64,000 bases of DNA from Streptomyces sp. NRRL S-350 (GCF_000719705.1 NZ_JOHO01000026.1:1-64000); one strand, 5' to 3'. Shown: positions 19,207 through 28,187, numbered from the stretch's first letter. A program made the numbers and translations. The notes: generated from the letters alone by a model not told the origin.

Positions 19207-20403
19207 TCAGCCGGCGGAGCGCCGCCGCCACAGCACCAGCCCGCCATACCCGGCCGCGGCTCCGGCGAGCACGACCGCCGCCCAGCCGGCCAGGCCGAGC
19301 CAGTCGTCCCCGCCGCCGGCCGGAGCGGCGGCTCGCGGGGCGGTGGGGGAGGGGTGCGGCGGCGGCGCGGGCGTGCCGGCGGCGCCGCCCGCCTGGCCGG
19401 TCGGCTCGGTGCCGCCCGGCGGCAGCTCGTCGACCAGCCTGCCCACCGGCTGGACCTTCCCGGCCGCGGCGAAGCCCCAGTCGAGGAGGGCGGCCGTCTC
19501 GTCGTACACCTTCTGGTAGCTCGCCGGGTGCATCACCGTGACCAGCAGGGTGCGCCCGTCGCGTTCGGCGGCGCCGACGAAGGTGGAGCCGGCGTTCGTG
19601 GTGGTGCCGTTCTTCACCCCGATCAGGCCGGGGTACTTGCCCAGCAGCCGGTCGGTGTTGGCGATCCCGAAGCTGCCGCGCTGGCCGGTGTTCTTGTCCA
19701 CGGCGCCCGGGAACATCGCGTCCCGGGTGGCGCAGTACGCCCTGAAGTCGGCGTTGCGCAGGCCGGCCCTGGCGAACAGCGACAGGTCGTAGGCCGAGGA
19801 GACCTGGCCGTCCATGTCGTAGCCGTCCGGGGAGACCACCTTGGTGTCCTTCGCCTGCAGCGCCTCGGCGCGCGCCTGCATCTCGGCGACGGTCTGCGGG
19901 ATGCCGCCGTTCATGTGCGACAGGACGTGCACGGCGTCGTTGCCCGAACTCAGGAACACGCCGCGCCACAGGTCCTCGACCCGGTACTCCAGGTCCTCCT
20001 TGATGCCGACCAGGCTGCTGCCGGGGCCGATCCCCGTGATCTCCTCGTCGGCGACCTTGTGCACCGCGTTGCGGTCGAACTTGGGCAGCACGGTGTCGGC
20101 GAAGAGGATCTTGAGCGTGCTGGCCGGCGGCAGCCTGAGGTGCGGGTTGTAGGACGCCAGCACGTCTCCTGACGCGGCGTCGGAGACTATCCAGGACTGG
20201 CCGGTGAGGCCGGTCGGCAGCGGCGGGGTGCCCGCCGGCGCGGCGACCTGGACCCCGGGCAGCCCGAGCCGCTCGCCGCCGACCGCGACCGACGGAGGCG
20301 GCTGCTGCGGGGCCGCGACGGCCGCCGGGGCGGCGAGCAGGACCGGAAGGGCCGCGGTGGCCGCGGCGCACAGACGCGCGAAGGTGTGACGGGGTGTGGA
20401 CAC
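19207..20403 (-). CDS. D-alanyl-D-alanine carboxypeptidase (peptidase S11), membrane anchored
   Basis: 398 residues from GTG 20403. A signal peptide (about 1-36, ending AAVAAP) precedes the S11 penicillin-binding domain. The catalytic SxxK is PASTLKIL, the SxN motif is SSGND, and the third box reads GVKNGTTTNAG, KNG instead of the usual KTG. A Pro-rich linker leads to a C-terminal transmembrane helix and WRRRSAG tail, which anchors the enzyme outside the cell. It trims pentapeptides of peptidoglycan and so affects crosslinking. Longer in-frame starts exist upstream, but they place no signal peptide at the N-terminus. It is divergent from the small membrane gene at 20546. Confidence 0.9.
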   Translation of the reverse strand: MSTPRHTFARLCAAATAALPVLLAAPAAVAAPQQPPPSVAVGGERLGLPGVQVAAPAGTPPLPTGLTGQSWIVSDAASGDVLASYNPHLRLPPASTLKILFADTVLPKFDRNAVHKVADEEITGIGPGSSLVGIKEDLEYRVEDLWRGVFLSSGNDAVHVLSHMNGGIPQTVAEMQARAEALQAKDTKVVSPDGYDMDGQVSSAYDLSLFARAGLRNADFRAYCATRDAMFPGAVDKNTGQRGSFGIANTDRLLGKYPGLIGVKNGTTTNAGSTFVGAAERDGRTLLVTVMHPASYQKVYDETAALLDWGFAAAGKVQPVGRLVDELPPGGTEPTGQAGGAAGTPAPPPHPSPTAPRAAAPAGGGDDWLGLAGWAAVVLAGAAAGYGGLVLWRRRSAG

Positions 20404-20545
20404 CAGCTGACCGTACCCATTCCGACACCCCGGCGTCCGCCGCTCCGGGGCCGTCCTCCGCAGGAGGGGCCCGCCGTACGCCGATCGGAGGCCCGCGCAT
20501 ACTGGGTGGCACACCGTCTTCACACCCCCCGCCGAGGACCACCCC

Positions 20546-20803
20546 ATGAAGCTCAGCCGCCGCACCTCCTGGTTCCTGACCGCCTTCGGCGTCTGGTCGG
20601 TCATCATCTGGTCGACCTTCGTCAAGAACCTCTGGAAGGACTCCGGCGGCCAGGCGTTCGTCAACGGCGACCACTCCCAGCCCACCGCCTTCTTCTGGGT
20701 GCACCTGCTGCTCGCCGTCACCTCCTTCGTGCTCGGCGTCGCGGTCGGCGCCGTCGGCGTGCGCGGGCTGCGCGCCACCCGGCGCAGCCCGGCCACCGAC
20801 TGA
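20546..20803 (+). CDS. Small two-helix membrane protein (SCO4848 family)
   Basis: 85 residues beginning MKLSRRTSWFLTAFGVWS, with transmembrane helices at about 8-27 and 52-74 and a basic C-terminus (RGLRATRRS). The sequence and the place between a D,D-carboxypeptidase and the sdh operon match the conserved Streptomyces SCO4848-type membrane protein of unknown function. A bidirectional terminator follows. Confidence 0.82.
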   Translation: MKLSRRTSWFLTAFGVWSVIIWSTFVKNLWKDSGGQAFVNGDHSQPTAFFWVHLLLAVTSFVLGVAVGAVGVRGLRATRRSPATD

Positions 20804-20860
20804 TCTCTGTTGCCGCCGGCCCGCCCCCCGGGCAGCCCGGCGCGCCGCGCCGGGAGACGC

Positions 20861-20902
20861 CGAAGGCCCCCGTCCGATCCGGAGATCGGGCGGGGGCCTT
20901 CG
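20861..20902. terminator. Bidirectional terminator between the small membrane gene and sdhB
   Basis: 12-bp perfect arms (CGAAGGCCCCCG / CGGGGGCCTTCG) plus an inner CCGATC/GATCGG stem, between two convergent genes. Confidence 0.85.
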
Positions 20903-20921
20903 GGCGTCGGTCAGGCGGGGA

Positions 20922-21695
20922 TCAGAAGCGGCGGGTGACCAGCGCCCGCTTCACTTCCTGGATCGCCTTGGTGACCTCGATGCCACGCGGGCAGGCCTCG
21001 GAGCAGTTGAAGGTGGTGCGGCAGCGCCACACGCCCTCGCGGTCGTTGAGGATCTCCAGGCGCTGCTCGGCACCCTCGTCGCGCGAGTCGAAGATGAAGC
21101 GGTGCGCGTTGACGATCGCGGCCGGGCCGAAGTACTGGCCGTCGTTCCAGAACACCGGGCAGGACGACGTGCACGCGGCGCACAGGATGCACTTGGTGGT
21201 GTCGTCGAAGCGCTCGCGGTCCTCGGCGGACTGCAGGCGCTCGCGGGTCGGCTCGTTCCCGTTGGTGATGAGGAACGGCATGACGTCCTTGTACGCCTGG
21301 AAGAACGGGTCCATGTCCACGACCAGGTCCTTGAGGACCGTGAGGCCCTTTATGGCCTCGATCGTGATCGGCTTCTCCGGGTTGACGTCCTTGATCAGGG
21401 TCTTGCACGCCAGCCGGTTGCGGCCGTTGATCCGCATGGCGTCGGAGCCGCAGATGCCGTGCGCGCAGGAACGGCGGTAGGTGAGGGTGCCGTCCTGCTC
21501 CCACTTGATCTTGTTGAGCGCGTCCAGGACGCGCTCCTTCGGGTCCATCTCCAGCTGGTAGTCGACCCACACCGGGTCCGGGTGCTCCTCCGGGTTGAAC
21601 CGGCGGATCCGGAAGGTGACGGTGATCAGCTGGGCGGCACCGCTCTCGGCCGCGTCCAGAGCGGCCGAGTGCTTCTCCACGGTCGGAGTGCTCAT
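20922..21695 (-). CDS. sdhB: Succinate dehydrogenase iron-sulfur subunit
   Basis: 257 residues. The N-terminal ferredoxin domain holds the [2Fe-2S] ligands in SCAHGICGSDAMRING and LACKTL. The C-terminal domain holds the [4Fe-4S] and [3Fe-4S] ligands in CILCAACTSSCPVFW and CRTTFNCSEACPRGIEV. It passes electrons from SdhA to the membrane quinone site. ATG at 21695 shares one base with the sdhA stop (TGATG), so translation is coupled. It is the last gene of the operon. Confidence 0.96.
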   Translation of the reverse strand: MSTPTVEKHSAALDAAESGAAQLITVTFRIRRFNPEEHPDPVWVDYQLEMDPKERVLDALNKIKWEQDGTLTYRRSCAHGICGSDAMRINGRNRLACKTLIKDVNPEKPITIEAIKGLTVLKDLVVDMDPFFQAYKDVMPFLITNGNEPTRERLQSAEDRERFDDTTKCILCAACTSSCPVFWNDGQYFGPAAIVNAHRFIFDSRDEGAEQRLEILNDREGVWRCRTTFNCSEACPRGIEVTKAIQEVKRALVTRRF

Positions 21696-23437
21696 CAGTA
21701 CTTACGCTCCATCGGCTGGTAGCGGGTCGTGACGACCGGCTTGTAGTCGAGGCGGATGGAGGTGGTGCCGTCGGCGGCGACCTCCTGGTACGCCATGGTG
21801 TGCTGCATGAACTTCACGTCGTCACGGGTCGGGAAGTCCTCGCGGTAGTGACCGCCGCGCGACTCCTCGCGGGCCAGCGCGGAGACGGCCAGCACCTCGG
21901 CCAGGTCGAGCAGGTTGCCCAGCTCGACGGCCTCCAGGAGGTCCGTGTTGTAGCGGAAGCCCTTGTCCTGGATGGAGACGTGCTTGTAGCGCTCGCGCAG
22001 CGCGGCGATGTCCTCGACCGCCTGCTTCAGGGTGGCGCCGGTGCGGTAGACCATCGCGTTGGCGTCCATGGTCTCCTGCAGTTCCTTGCGGATCTGCGCC
22101 ACGGACTCGGTGCCGGTGGACTCGCGCAGGCCGTCGACCAGCGCCTGCACCTTGTCGGCCGGGTTCTCGGGCAGCTCGGTGAAGTCGACCGTCTGCGCGT
22201 AGTCGGCGGCGGCGATGCCGGCCCGCTTGCCGAAGACGTTGATGTCGAGCAGCGAGTTGGTGCCCAGGCGGTTGGCGCCGTGCACGGACACGCACGCGAC
22301 CTCGCCGGCCGCGTACAGGCCGGGGACGACGTCGGTGTTGTTGCGCAGGACCTCGCCCTCGACGTTGGTCGGGATGCCGCCCATGGCGTAGTGCGCGGTG
22401 GGCTGGATCGGGATCGGGTCCGTGTAGGGCTCGATGCCGAGGTAGGTGCGCGCGAACTCGGTGATGTCCGGGAGCTTGGCGTCCAGCTGCTCCGGCGGCA
22501 GGTGGGTCAGGTCCAGGTAGACGTGGTCGCCGTCCGGACCGCAGCCGCGGCCTTCGCGGATCTCGGTGTAGATCGCGCGGGAGCAGACGTCACGGGACGC
22601 GAGGTCCTTCATGACCGGGGCGTAGCGCTCCATGAAGCGCTCGCCGTCCTTGTTGCGCAGGATGCCGCCCTCGCCGCGGGCGCCCTCGGTGAGCAGGATG
22701 CCCATGCGCCAGATGCCCGTCGGGTGGAACTGGAAGAACTCCATGTCCTCCAGCGGCAGGCCGCGGCGGTACACCAGGGCCTGGCCGTCACCGGTGAGGG
22801 TGTGGGCGTTGGAGGAGACCTTGAAGAACTTGCCGGTGCCGCCGGAGGCGAACACGACGGACTTGGCCTGGAAGACGTGGATCTCGCCGGTGGCCAGCTC
22901 GTAGGCGACGACGCCGGCCGTCCGGCCCTCGTTGAGCAGCAGGTCGAGGACGTAGAACTCGTTGAAGAACTCGACGCCGTGCTTGACGCAGTTCTGGAAC
23001 AGCGTCTGGAGGATCATGTGGCCGGTGCGGTCGGCCGCGTAGCACGAGCGGCGGACCGGGGCCTCGCCGTGGTTGCGGGAGTGGCCGCCGAAGCGGCGCT
23101 GGTCGATCCGGCCCTGCTCGGTGCGGGAGAAGGGCAGGCCCATCTTCTCCAGGTCGAGGACGGCGTCGATGGCCTCCTTGCACATGATCTCGGCGGCGTC
23201 CTGGTCGACCAGGTAGTCACCGCCCTTGACCGTGTCGAAGGTGTGCCACTCCCAGTTGTCCTCCTCGACGTTGGCGAGGGCGGCGCACATGCCGCCCTGG
23301 GCCGCGCCGGTGTGCGACCGGGTCGGGTAGAGCTTGGTCAGGACGGCGGTGCGGCTGCGCTGCGTCGACTCGATGGCCGCACGCATGCCGGCGCCGCCGG
23401 CGCCGACGATGACGGTGTCGTACTGGTGAATCTGCAT
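21695..23437 (-). CDS. sdhA: Succinate dehydrogenase flavoprotein subunit
   Basis: 580 residues, ATG at 23437. It shows the FAD-binding GAGGAGMRAAIES and the covalent-flavin region TRSHTGAAQGGMCAAL with its His. The active-site segments FQFHPTGIWRMG, TEGARGEGGIL and HYAMGGIPTN follow, then the capping and C-terminal helical domains ending RYQPMERKY. It oxidises succinate to fumarate in the TCA cycle and respiratory chain. It is the third gene of the sdhCDAB operon, with a 51-bp gap after sdhD. Confidence 0.96.
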   Translation of the reverse strand: MQIHQYDTVIVGAGGAGMRAAIESTQRSRTAVLTKLYPTRSHTGAAQGGMCAALANVEEDNWEWHTFDTVKGGDYLVDQDAAEIMCKEAIDAVLDLEKMGLPFSRTEQGRIDQRRFGGHSRNHGEAPVRRSCYAADRTGHMILQTLFQNCVKHGVEFFNEFYVLDLLLNEGRTAGVVAYELATGEIHVFQAKSVVFASGGTGKFFKVSSNAHTLTGDGQALVYRRGLPLEDMEFFQFHPTGIWRMGILLTEGARGEGGILRNKDGERFMERYAPVMKDLASRDVCSRAIYTEIREGRGCGPDGDHVYLDLTHLPPEQLDAKLPDITEFARTYLGIEPYTDPIPIQPTAHYAMGGIPTNVEGEVLRNNTDVVPGLYAAGEVACVSVHGANRLGTNSLLDINVFGKRAGIAAADYAQTVDFTELPENPADKVQALVDGLRESTGTESVAQIRKELQETMDANAMVYRTGATLKQAVEDIAALRERYKHVSIQDKGFRYNTDLLEAVELGNLLDLAEVLAVSALAREESRGGHYREDFPTRDDVKFMQHTMAYQEVAADGTTSIRLDYKPVVTTRYQPMERKY

Positions 23438-23488
23438 GGGGGTTTAACTCGCCTCTGGCCTCTGCCGATGGTCGATGGTGCTCGCGGC

Positions 23489-23980
23489 TCAGATGTTGGG
23501 GTCGAAGGTGAAGATCACCAGGGTGCCGAGCAGCACGGTGAAGACCGTGGCGGTACCCATGAGCCCCTTGAGCCAGAGCCGGGTCGAGTCCTTCTCGGCG
23601 TAGTCGTTGATGACCTGACGCATGCCGTTGGCGCCGTGCAGCATGGCGAGCCAGAGCATCAGGAGGTCCCAGCCCTGCCAGAACGGCGAGGCCCAGCGGC
23701 CGGCCACGAAGGCGAAGCCGATCCTGGAGACGCCGCCGTCGAGCAGCAGCATGATGATCAGGTGGCCGAGGATCAGCGCGACCAGGACGACACCGGACAG
23801 GCGCATGAAGAGCCAGGCCAGCATCTCGAAGTTGGTGCGGGTGCGGCGCGGGGTCTTCGTGGTCCGCTTGCGGGGCGGCTCGATGACGAACGCGTCGGCG
23901 GGGTTGCCGGTCCCGAGGCCCTTGCCGGTGTGCGCCTGCTTGGAGGGGACGACGACGGCGTCGGAGATTTCCGTGGACAT
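23489..23980 (-). CDS. sdhD: Succinate dehydrogenase hydrophobic membrane anchor subunit
   Basis: 163 residues from ATG 23980. A ~50-residue hydrophilic N-terminus (RKRTTKTPRRTR) is followed by three transmembrane helices (about 54-76, 95-117, 138-158). Candidate heme/quinone residues lie in LILGHLIIMLL and AMLHGANGMRQVINDYA, the latter being the family hallmark. It starts 8 bp after sdhC. The long basic extension before the first helix is common in actinobacterial SdhD. Confidence 0.92.
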   Translation of the reverse strand: MSTEISDAVVVPSKQAHTGKGLGTGNPADAFVIEPPRKRTTKTPRRTRTNFEMLAWLFMRLSGVVLVALILGHLIIMLLLDGGVSRIGFAFVAGRWASPFWQGWDLLMLWLAMLHGANGMRQVINDYAEKDSTRLWLKGLMGTATVFTVLLGTLVIFTFDPNI

Positions 23981-23988
23981 GTCTCGGC

Positions 23989-24369
23989 TCACTTCCCGAA
24001 CCAGGCGATCAGCGTGTGCTGCAGGACCCCGTAGAAGGAGCCGGCCATCAGGACGACCCAGACGCCGACGACGGTCCAGAGCATCTGCTTCTGGTACTTC
24101 GGGCCCTTGGACCAGAAGTCCACCGCGACGACCCGCAGGCCGTTCAGGGCGTGGAACAGGATGGCGGCCACCAGGCCGTACTCCATCAGGTTCACGAGGG
24201 GCTGCTTGTATGTCTGGATGACGGTGTCGTAGGACTCCGGCGACACTCGCACCAGAGCGGTGTCCAGGACGTGGGCGAACAGGAAGAAGAAGATGAGGAC
24301 GCCGGTGACTCGATGAGCCACCCAGCTCCACATACCTTCCCGGCCGCGGTACAGCGTTCCAGCCGGCAC
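23989..24369 (-). CDS. sdhC: Succinate dehydrogenase cytochrome b556 subunit
   Basis: 126 residues, GTG at 24369 with GGAGGG about ten bases upstream. Three transmembrane helices. The SWVAHRVTGVLIFFFLFAHV segment carries the Ser/Arg quinone-site pattern and a heme-ligand candidate His, and LFHALNGLR is the second family motif. It is the first gene of sdhCDAB. A -10-like TAGGAT (24459-24454 on this strand) gives a leader of about 78 nt. Confidence 0.92.
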   Translation of the reverse strand: MPAGTLYRGREGMWSWVAHRVTGVLIFFFLFAHVLDTALVRVSPESYDTVIQTYKQPLVNLMEYGLVAAILFHALNGLRVVAVDFWSKGPKYQKQMLWTVVGVWVVLMAGSFYGVLQHTLIAWFGK

Positions 24370-24896
24370 GGAAAAACCCTCCGGAAGCGATTGGGGGCTC
24401 GGCCGGCTTCGGTGTCGGTCAGCCCGGCCGGGTATGGTCCACCGGCCGCCAGCATCCTATCGACGCCTTCTCGGTAACCGCCCCCGGGGGCCCCAGGTGT
24501 GATCAATCAGGCACTTCTGGCCTAGCGCGACGGGAACCGACCCGGTGTCCGCGACCCTGGGTGACCGGCTGCTCGCGCTGCGGTGTCCGCTTCCTTGGCG
24601 CCTCGCCGACCTCTCGGCGGCCCCGCCTCCGCCGGCCGGGAAGCCGGGGAGGCGGGCGCCGATCCCTGACCGGGCACCGGGCCGACCCGGGGCACGTCCA
24701 CGTGCGGGGGATCGGGCGCGGCGATCGGATTCACCCGCACGAATGAACCGGCTGCCGCCGTCCCCGCCCGGCGCGCGGGTGCCGTCCGGATCGTCCGCCG
24801 GCGGGTGGCCGGGCTCCGGGCCGCGCGGGCGGAGGAGCGGCCGGCGTGGTGGGAGTAGGAGGAGTAAGGGGAGTAAGGGGGCGGGGAGGGCCGGGC
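24370..24896. other. 527-bp intergenic region upstream of the sdh operon
   Basis: No credible gene or tRNA found. Near sdhC it holds GGAGGG and the possible -10 TAGGAT (24454-24459 complement). At its far end, 24868-24890, is a four-run G tract (GGGG, GGGGG, GGGG, GGG with loops of 5, 1 and 1 bases) that fits the G-quadruplex pattern, just beyond the stop of the OHCU-like gene. The rest is GC-rich without clear structure. Confidence 0.5.
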
Positions 24897-25382
24897 TCAG
24901 TGGGCTCCGGCCTCCGAATGGGTGGCGACCAGGTGCTCCAGCCGGGTGAGGGCGATCCGGCGGAGCTCGTCCGCCGCGATCAGCCGCTCCTCGTCCGGGT
25001 CGTTGGCCAGCCGGGTGCGGATGGAGGAGAGCACGGTGTCGAGCATCTCCTCCGGGGCGACGCCCTCCAGGCAGACGACGAAGACGTGGCCGAACCTGGC
25101 CTCGTACGCGGCGTGCGCCGCCCGCAGCGCGGTGTGCGCGGCCTGGCTTCCGGGGGCCCGCATGCCGAGCAGCGGCTGCGGCATCCAGCTCTCGTCCGCC
25201 AGCGCCTCGGTGAGGTCGGCCGGGCGGAGGTCGTAGGAGGCCTCGCTGGCGGCGGCCAGCAGGGACTCTATGTCGGGGTACGGCCGGTGCGCGGTGAGCC
25301 GCAGGGCCCAGCGGTGGCTGCCGCAGCAGGCCAGGAGGGCCTCCTCGGCGGCGCCGGCGTCGGCCTCGTTGAAGCGGTGCAA
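24897..25382 (-). CDS. OHCU decarboxylase-like protein (uricase pathway family)
   Basis: 161 residues if it starts at the TTG at 25382; TGA at 24897. The C-terminal half matches the 2-oxo-4-hydroxy-4-carboxy-5-ureidoimidazoline decarboxylase fold: ARFGHVFVVCLEG, then MLDTVLSSIRTRLANDPDEERLIAADELRRIALTRLEHL read in helices. OHCU decarboxylase gives (S)-allantoin from the uricase product. However, the catalytic His motif HPxIG expected near the middle is not visible; the corresponding stretch reads ALADESWMPQPLLG. The frame stays open upstream with plausible coding (SQRLDVTTEP) but has no ATG or GTG, so the start is uncertain. No other ureide-pathway gene is near. Confidence 0.65.
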   Translation of the reverse strand: MHRFNEADAGAAEEALLACCGSHRWALRLTAHRPYPDIESLLAAASEASYDLRPADLTEALADESWMPQPLLGMRAPGSQAAHTALRAAHAAYEARFGHVFVVCLEGVAPEEMLDTVLSSIRTRLANDPDEERLIAADELRRIALTRLEHLVATHSEAGAH

Positions 25383-25675
25383 CCCGAGGAGGGTCGGCTC
25401 TGTTGTGACGTCGAGCCGCTGTGACGGGATGTCGCTGGCCAGCGGGTCCTCCTCGTGAGGGCGGGAAGGTGGCCGGTGAAGTGGAGTGGTGGTGGAGCAG
25501 CTGAAGTATGGGGGCTGCGGCGGGGACTCCGGCCCGGTCCGGCAGCTCCTTCAAGGTAGTTGAGCGGTCATCAGTTGGGGAGGGCGCACGCGGAATTCAT
25601 CCGGACGAGCTATCAAGTTGTGACGTTGACACCTTCGTGTCAGCGCCCTCCCCGGGTTCGGGCGCCGGGGTCACC
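25383..25675. other. 293-bp intergenic region with hairpin TGACAC-CTTC-GTGTCA
   Basis: Separates two minus-strand genes. A 6-bp hairpin at 25627-25642 lies 34 bp after the peptidase stop and may be a weak terminator. The part nearest 25382 is open in the frame of the OHCU-like gene and may belong to it. Confidence 0.4.
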
Positions 25676-27331
25676 TCAGGTGCAGCGGGTGCCCGGGGCC
25701 GGCATCGTGCCGTCGGTCAGGTAGGCCTCCATGGCCCGGTCGATGCAGACGTTGCCCTTGCCGAACGCGCCGTGGCCCTCGCCGACCCGGGTCAGCAGGG
25801 TGGCGTCGGCGAAGCCCTTGGCCAGTGCCTCGGCCGATGCGTACGGGGTGGCCGGGTCGCCGGTGGAGCCGACGACCAGGATCGGCGCGCTGCCCTCGGC
25901 CCGGATGGTGTGCGGCTTCTCCGGCGTCTTGAACGGCCAGTAGGCGCAGCCGGCCTCACTGTAGTCGTCCACCGTGACGCCCTTGGACAGCAGCGGCGCC
26001 TCGGCGAGCAGCCGGTCCACCGCGGCCTTGGCGTGTTCGGGGGTGGGCGCGGGGCGGGCGGCGTCGGCGCAGCCGATCGCGCCGTTGGCCTCCTCCATCG
26101 GGCTGTAGTGGCCGTTCTGGTCGCGGCCGTCGTAGTCGTCCGCGAAGGCCATCAGCAGGTCGCCGCGCTTCATCGTCATCGCCATGCCGAGGCCGGCCCG
26201 CAGGTACTTCCAGGAGGTGTTCTCGTCGCCGTAGAGCATCGAGATGGTGCCGGTCCAGGCCAGGTCGCGGCCGAGCTTGCGGCCGTCCTTGGTGGTCAGC
26301 GGGTCGTCGTGCAGGCCGTCGAGGAAGTCGGCGGCCTTCTTGGCGGCCTTGTCCTTGTCCTTGCCGAGCGGGCACTCGGCGGCGTGGTTCTCCACGCAGT
26401 CGGCGGCGAAGCGCTCGAAGGACTTCTCGAAGCCGACCTGCTGGTCCACGCCGTGGTCCAGGGTGTCCTGGGCGGGGTCGACGGCGCCGTCCAGGATGAG
26501 CCGGCCGGTGTTCTTCGGGAACTCCTCGGCGTAGAGGGCGCCGAGGTAGGTGCCGTAGGAGATGCCCAGGTAGTTGAGCTTCCGGTCGCCGACGACGGCG
26601 CGCAGCACGTCCAGGTCGCGGGCGGTGTTGCGGGTGCCGACGAAGGGCAGCAGCCTGCCGGACCTGGCCTGGCAGGCGGCGGCGTGGTCGGTGGCTTGCT
26701 TGATGTGCGCGGCCTTGCGTTCGGCCGGGTCCACCGGATCGTCCAGCTGTTCGATGGCGTCGTGCTGCTTGTCGTCGTAGCAGACGACCGGCGCGCTGGC
26801 GCCGGTGCCGCGCGGGTCGAAGCCGATCACGTCGAAGCGGTTGTGCAGGGTGCCGACGAAGTCCTTGGCCCCGTATTCGACCATCTCGACGCCGGAGCCG
26901 CCGGGGCCGCCGGGGTTGACCATCAGCGAGCCGATCCGCTGGTCCGGCTTGGCGGCGGGGTACCTGATCAGCGCGAGGTCGATCGCGTCGGTGGTGGGGG
27001 CGGTGTAGTCGAGGGGGACGTGCAGCTTGCCGCACTGCATCCCGGAGGTGTCGATCCCGGCCTGTTCGGCCTTGGGGTCGGCCGGGCAGGCCGCCCAGGT
27101 GATCTGCTGGCCGTAGAAGGGCCGGAGCGCCGGGTCTGCCTCGCCGCCGGGCCTGGCGGTCGGGGTCGGGGTCGGGGTGGCCGCGGGGCTCGCGGCGGTG
27201 GGCGCGGCGCTGCCGGCGGCCTGGTCCTGGGCGGGCTTGGAGGTGTCGTTGCAGGCGCTCGCCAGGAGGAGGGTGCCTGCCGCCACGGCGGTCAGCAGGA
27301 CGCGGGGGCGGGCGGCCCGGAAGGTTCTCAT
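25676..27331 (-). CDS. Secreted lipoprotein alpha/beta hydrolase, tripeptidyl aminopeptidase family
   Basis: 551 residues, ATG at 27331. The signal peptide ends in the lipobox LLLASAC, so the mature protein is a lipoprotein on the outer membrane face. An Ala/Pro/Thr linker leads to an alpha/beta hydrolase with oxyanion region MVNPGGPGGSGVEMV and nucleophile elbow YLGISYGTYLG. The C-terminal TAP-like domain contains the acid region VVGSTGDPATPYA and the His in VGEGHGAFG. It resembles the Streptomyces SlpD/SlpE and Tap exopeptidases, which release N-terminal tripeptides. Cysteines in the C-terminal part (NVCIDRA and GTRC) may form disulfides outside the cell. Confidence 0.88.
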   Translation of the reverse strand: MRTFRAARPRVLLTAVAAGTLLLASACNDTSKPAQDQAAGSAAPTAASPAATPTPTPTARPGGEADPALRPFYGQQITWAACPADPKAEQAGIDTSGMQCGKLHVPLDYTAPTTDAIDLALIRYPAAKPDQRIGSLMVNPGGPGGSGVEMVEYGAKDFVGTLHNRFDVIGFDPRGTGASAPVVCYDDKQHDAIEQLDDPVDPAERKAAHIKQATDHAAACQARSGRLLPFVGTRNTARDLDVLRAVVGDRKLNYLGISYGTYLGALYAEEFPKNTGRLILDGAVDPAQDTLDHGVDQQVGFEKSFERFAADCVENHAAECPLGKDKDKAAKKAADFLDGLHDDPLTTKDGRKLGRDLAWTGTISMLYGDENTSWKYLRAGLGMAMTMKRGDLLMAFADDYDGRDQNGHYSPMEEANGAIGCADAARPAPTPEHAKAAVDRLLAEAPLLSKGVTVDDYSEAGCAYWPFKTPEKPHTIRAEGSAPILVVGSTGDPATPYASAEALAKGFADATLLTRVGEGHGAFGKGNVCIDRAMEAYLTDGTMPAPGTRCT

Positions 27332-27398
27332 CGCACGTGTGTACCACCGGTGGGTGACGCGTTCGATCCTGGCCCCCCGGCCGCCCGCCGCGCCGGGA

Positions 27399-28154
27399 TC
27401 AGCCCCGGTGGACCTTGTGGTTGGCCGCCTGCGCCCGCGGCCGGACCACCAGCAGGTCGATGTTCACGTGTGCGGGCCGGGTGACCGCCCAGGCCACCGT
27501 GTCCGCGATGTCCTCCGAGGTCAGCGGCTCGGCCACGCCCGCGTACACCGCGGCCGCCTTCTCCTCGTCGCCGCGGAAGCGGGTGACCGCGAAGCCCTCG
27601 GACTTCACCATGCCGGGCGCGATCTCGATCACCCGGATCGGCTCCCCGCACAGCTCCAGCCGCAGCGTGGCGGCGATGGTGTGCGCGGCGTGCTTGGCGG
27701 CCACGTACCCGCCGCCGCCCTCGTACGCGGCCAGCGCGGCGGTCGAGGAGAGCACCAGCACGGTGCCGTCGCCGGTGGCCCGCAGGGCCGGCAGCAGCGC
27801 CTGCGTCACGTGCAGCACGCCGAGCACGTTCACCTCGTACATGGCGCGCCAGTCGGCCGGGTCGCCGTGCTCGACCGTCTCGGCGCCGATCGCCCCGCCG
27901 GCGTTGTTCACCAGGACGTCGACCCGGCCGACCGCGGCCGCGAAGGCGTCCACGGCGGCCCGGTCGGTGACGTCCAGGGTGACCGCCCGCGCCGCACCGC
28001 CCCGGTCGCCGATCTCCTTGGCCAGCGCCTCGATCCGGTCGGTGCGGCGGGCGGTCAGCACCACCTCGAAGCCCTCGTCGGCCAGGCGGCGGGCGGTCGC
28101 CGCGCCGATTCCGCTGCTGGCACCGGTGACCACGGCCACCTTCTGCTCGGTCAT
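27399..28154 (-). CDS. Short-chain dehydrogenase/reductase (classical SDR)
   Basis: 251 residues. Cofactor motif [13 protein letters not shown] with Arg-rich LTARRTDR favouring NADP, structural NNAG in VLVNNAGG, catalytic Ser ([10 protein letters not shown]), and Tyr/Lys in [14 protein letters not shown] 28154 is chosen over GTG 28160 because AGGAG lies five bases before it. The substrate is unknown; the sequence is of the YdfG/serine-3-dehydrogenase-like group. A 12-bp direct repeat (TGGGGCTCATCG, 28164-28187) overlaps the ribosome-binding region. Divergent from the mutase gene. Confidence 0.85.
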   Translation of the reverse strand: MTEQKVAVVTGASSGIGAATARRLADEGFEVVLTARRTDRIEALAKEIGDRGGAARAVTLDVTDRAAVDAFAAAVGRVDVLVNNAGGAIGAETVEHGDPADWRAMYEVNVLGVLHVTQALLPALRATGDGTVLVLSSTAALAAYEGGGGYVAAKHAAHTIAATLRLELCGEPIRVIEIAPGMVKSEGFAVTRFRGDEEKAAAVYAGVAEPLTSEDIADTVAWAVTRPAHVNIDLLVVRPRAQAANHKVHRG

Positions 28155-28163
28155 TGCCACTCC

Positions 28164-28187
28164 TGGGGCTCATCGTGGGGCTCATCG
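28164..28187. repeat. 12-bp tandem duplication in the SDR leader
   Basis: Two exact copies of TGGGGCTCATCG immediately upstream of the SDR start on the minus strand, the nearer one contributing the start of the AGGAG site region. Confidence 0.7.

Noticed and set aside
24500..24640. Possible tRNA in the region upstream of sdhC
   Set aside because: Checked both strands for a T-arm GGTTCnAnnCC and matching acceptor and anticodon arms; only scattered similarity, no cloverleaf.
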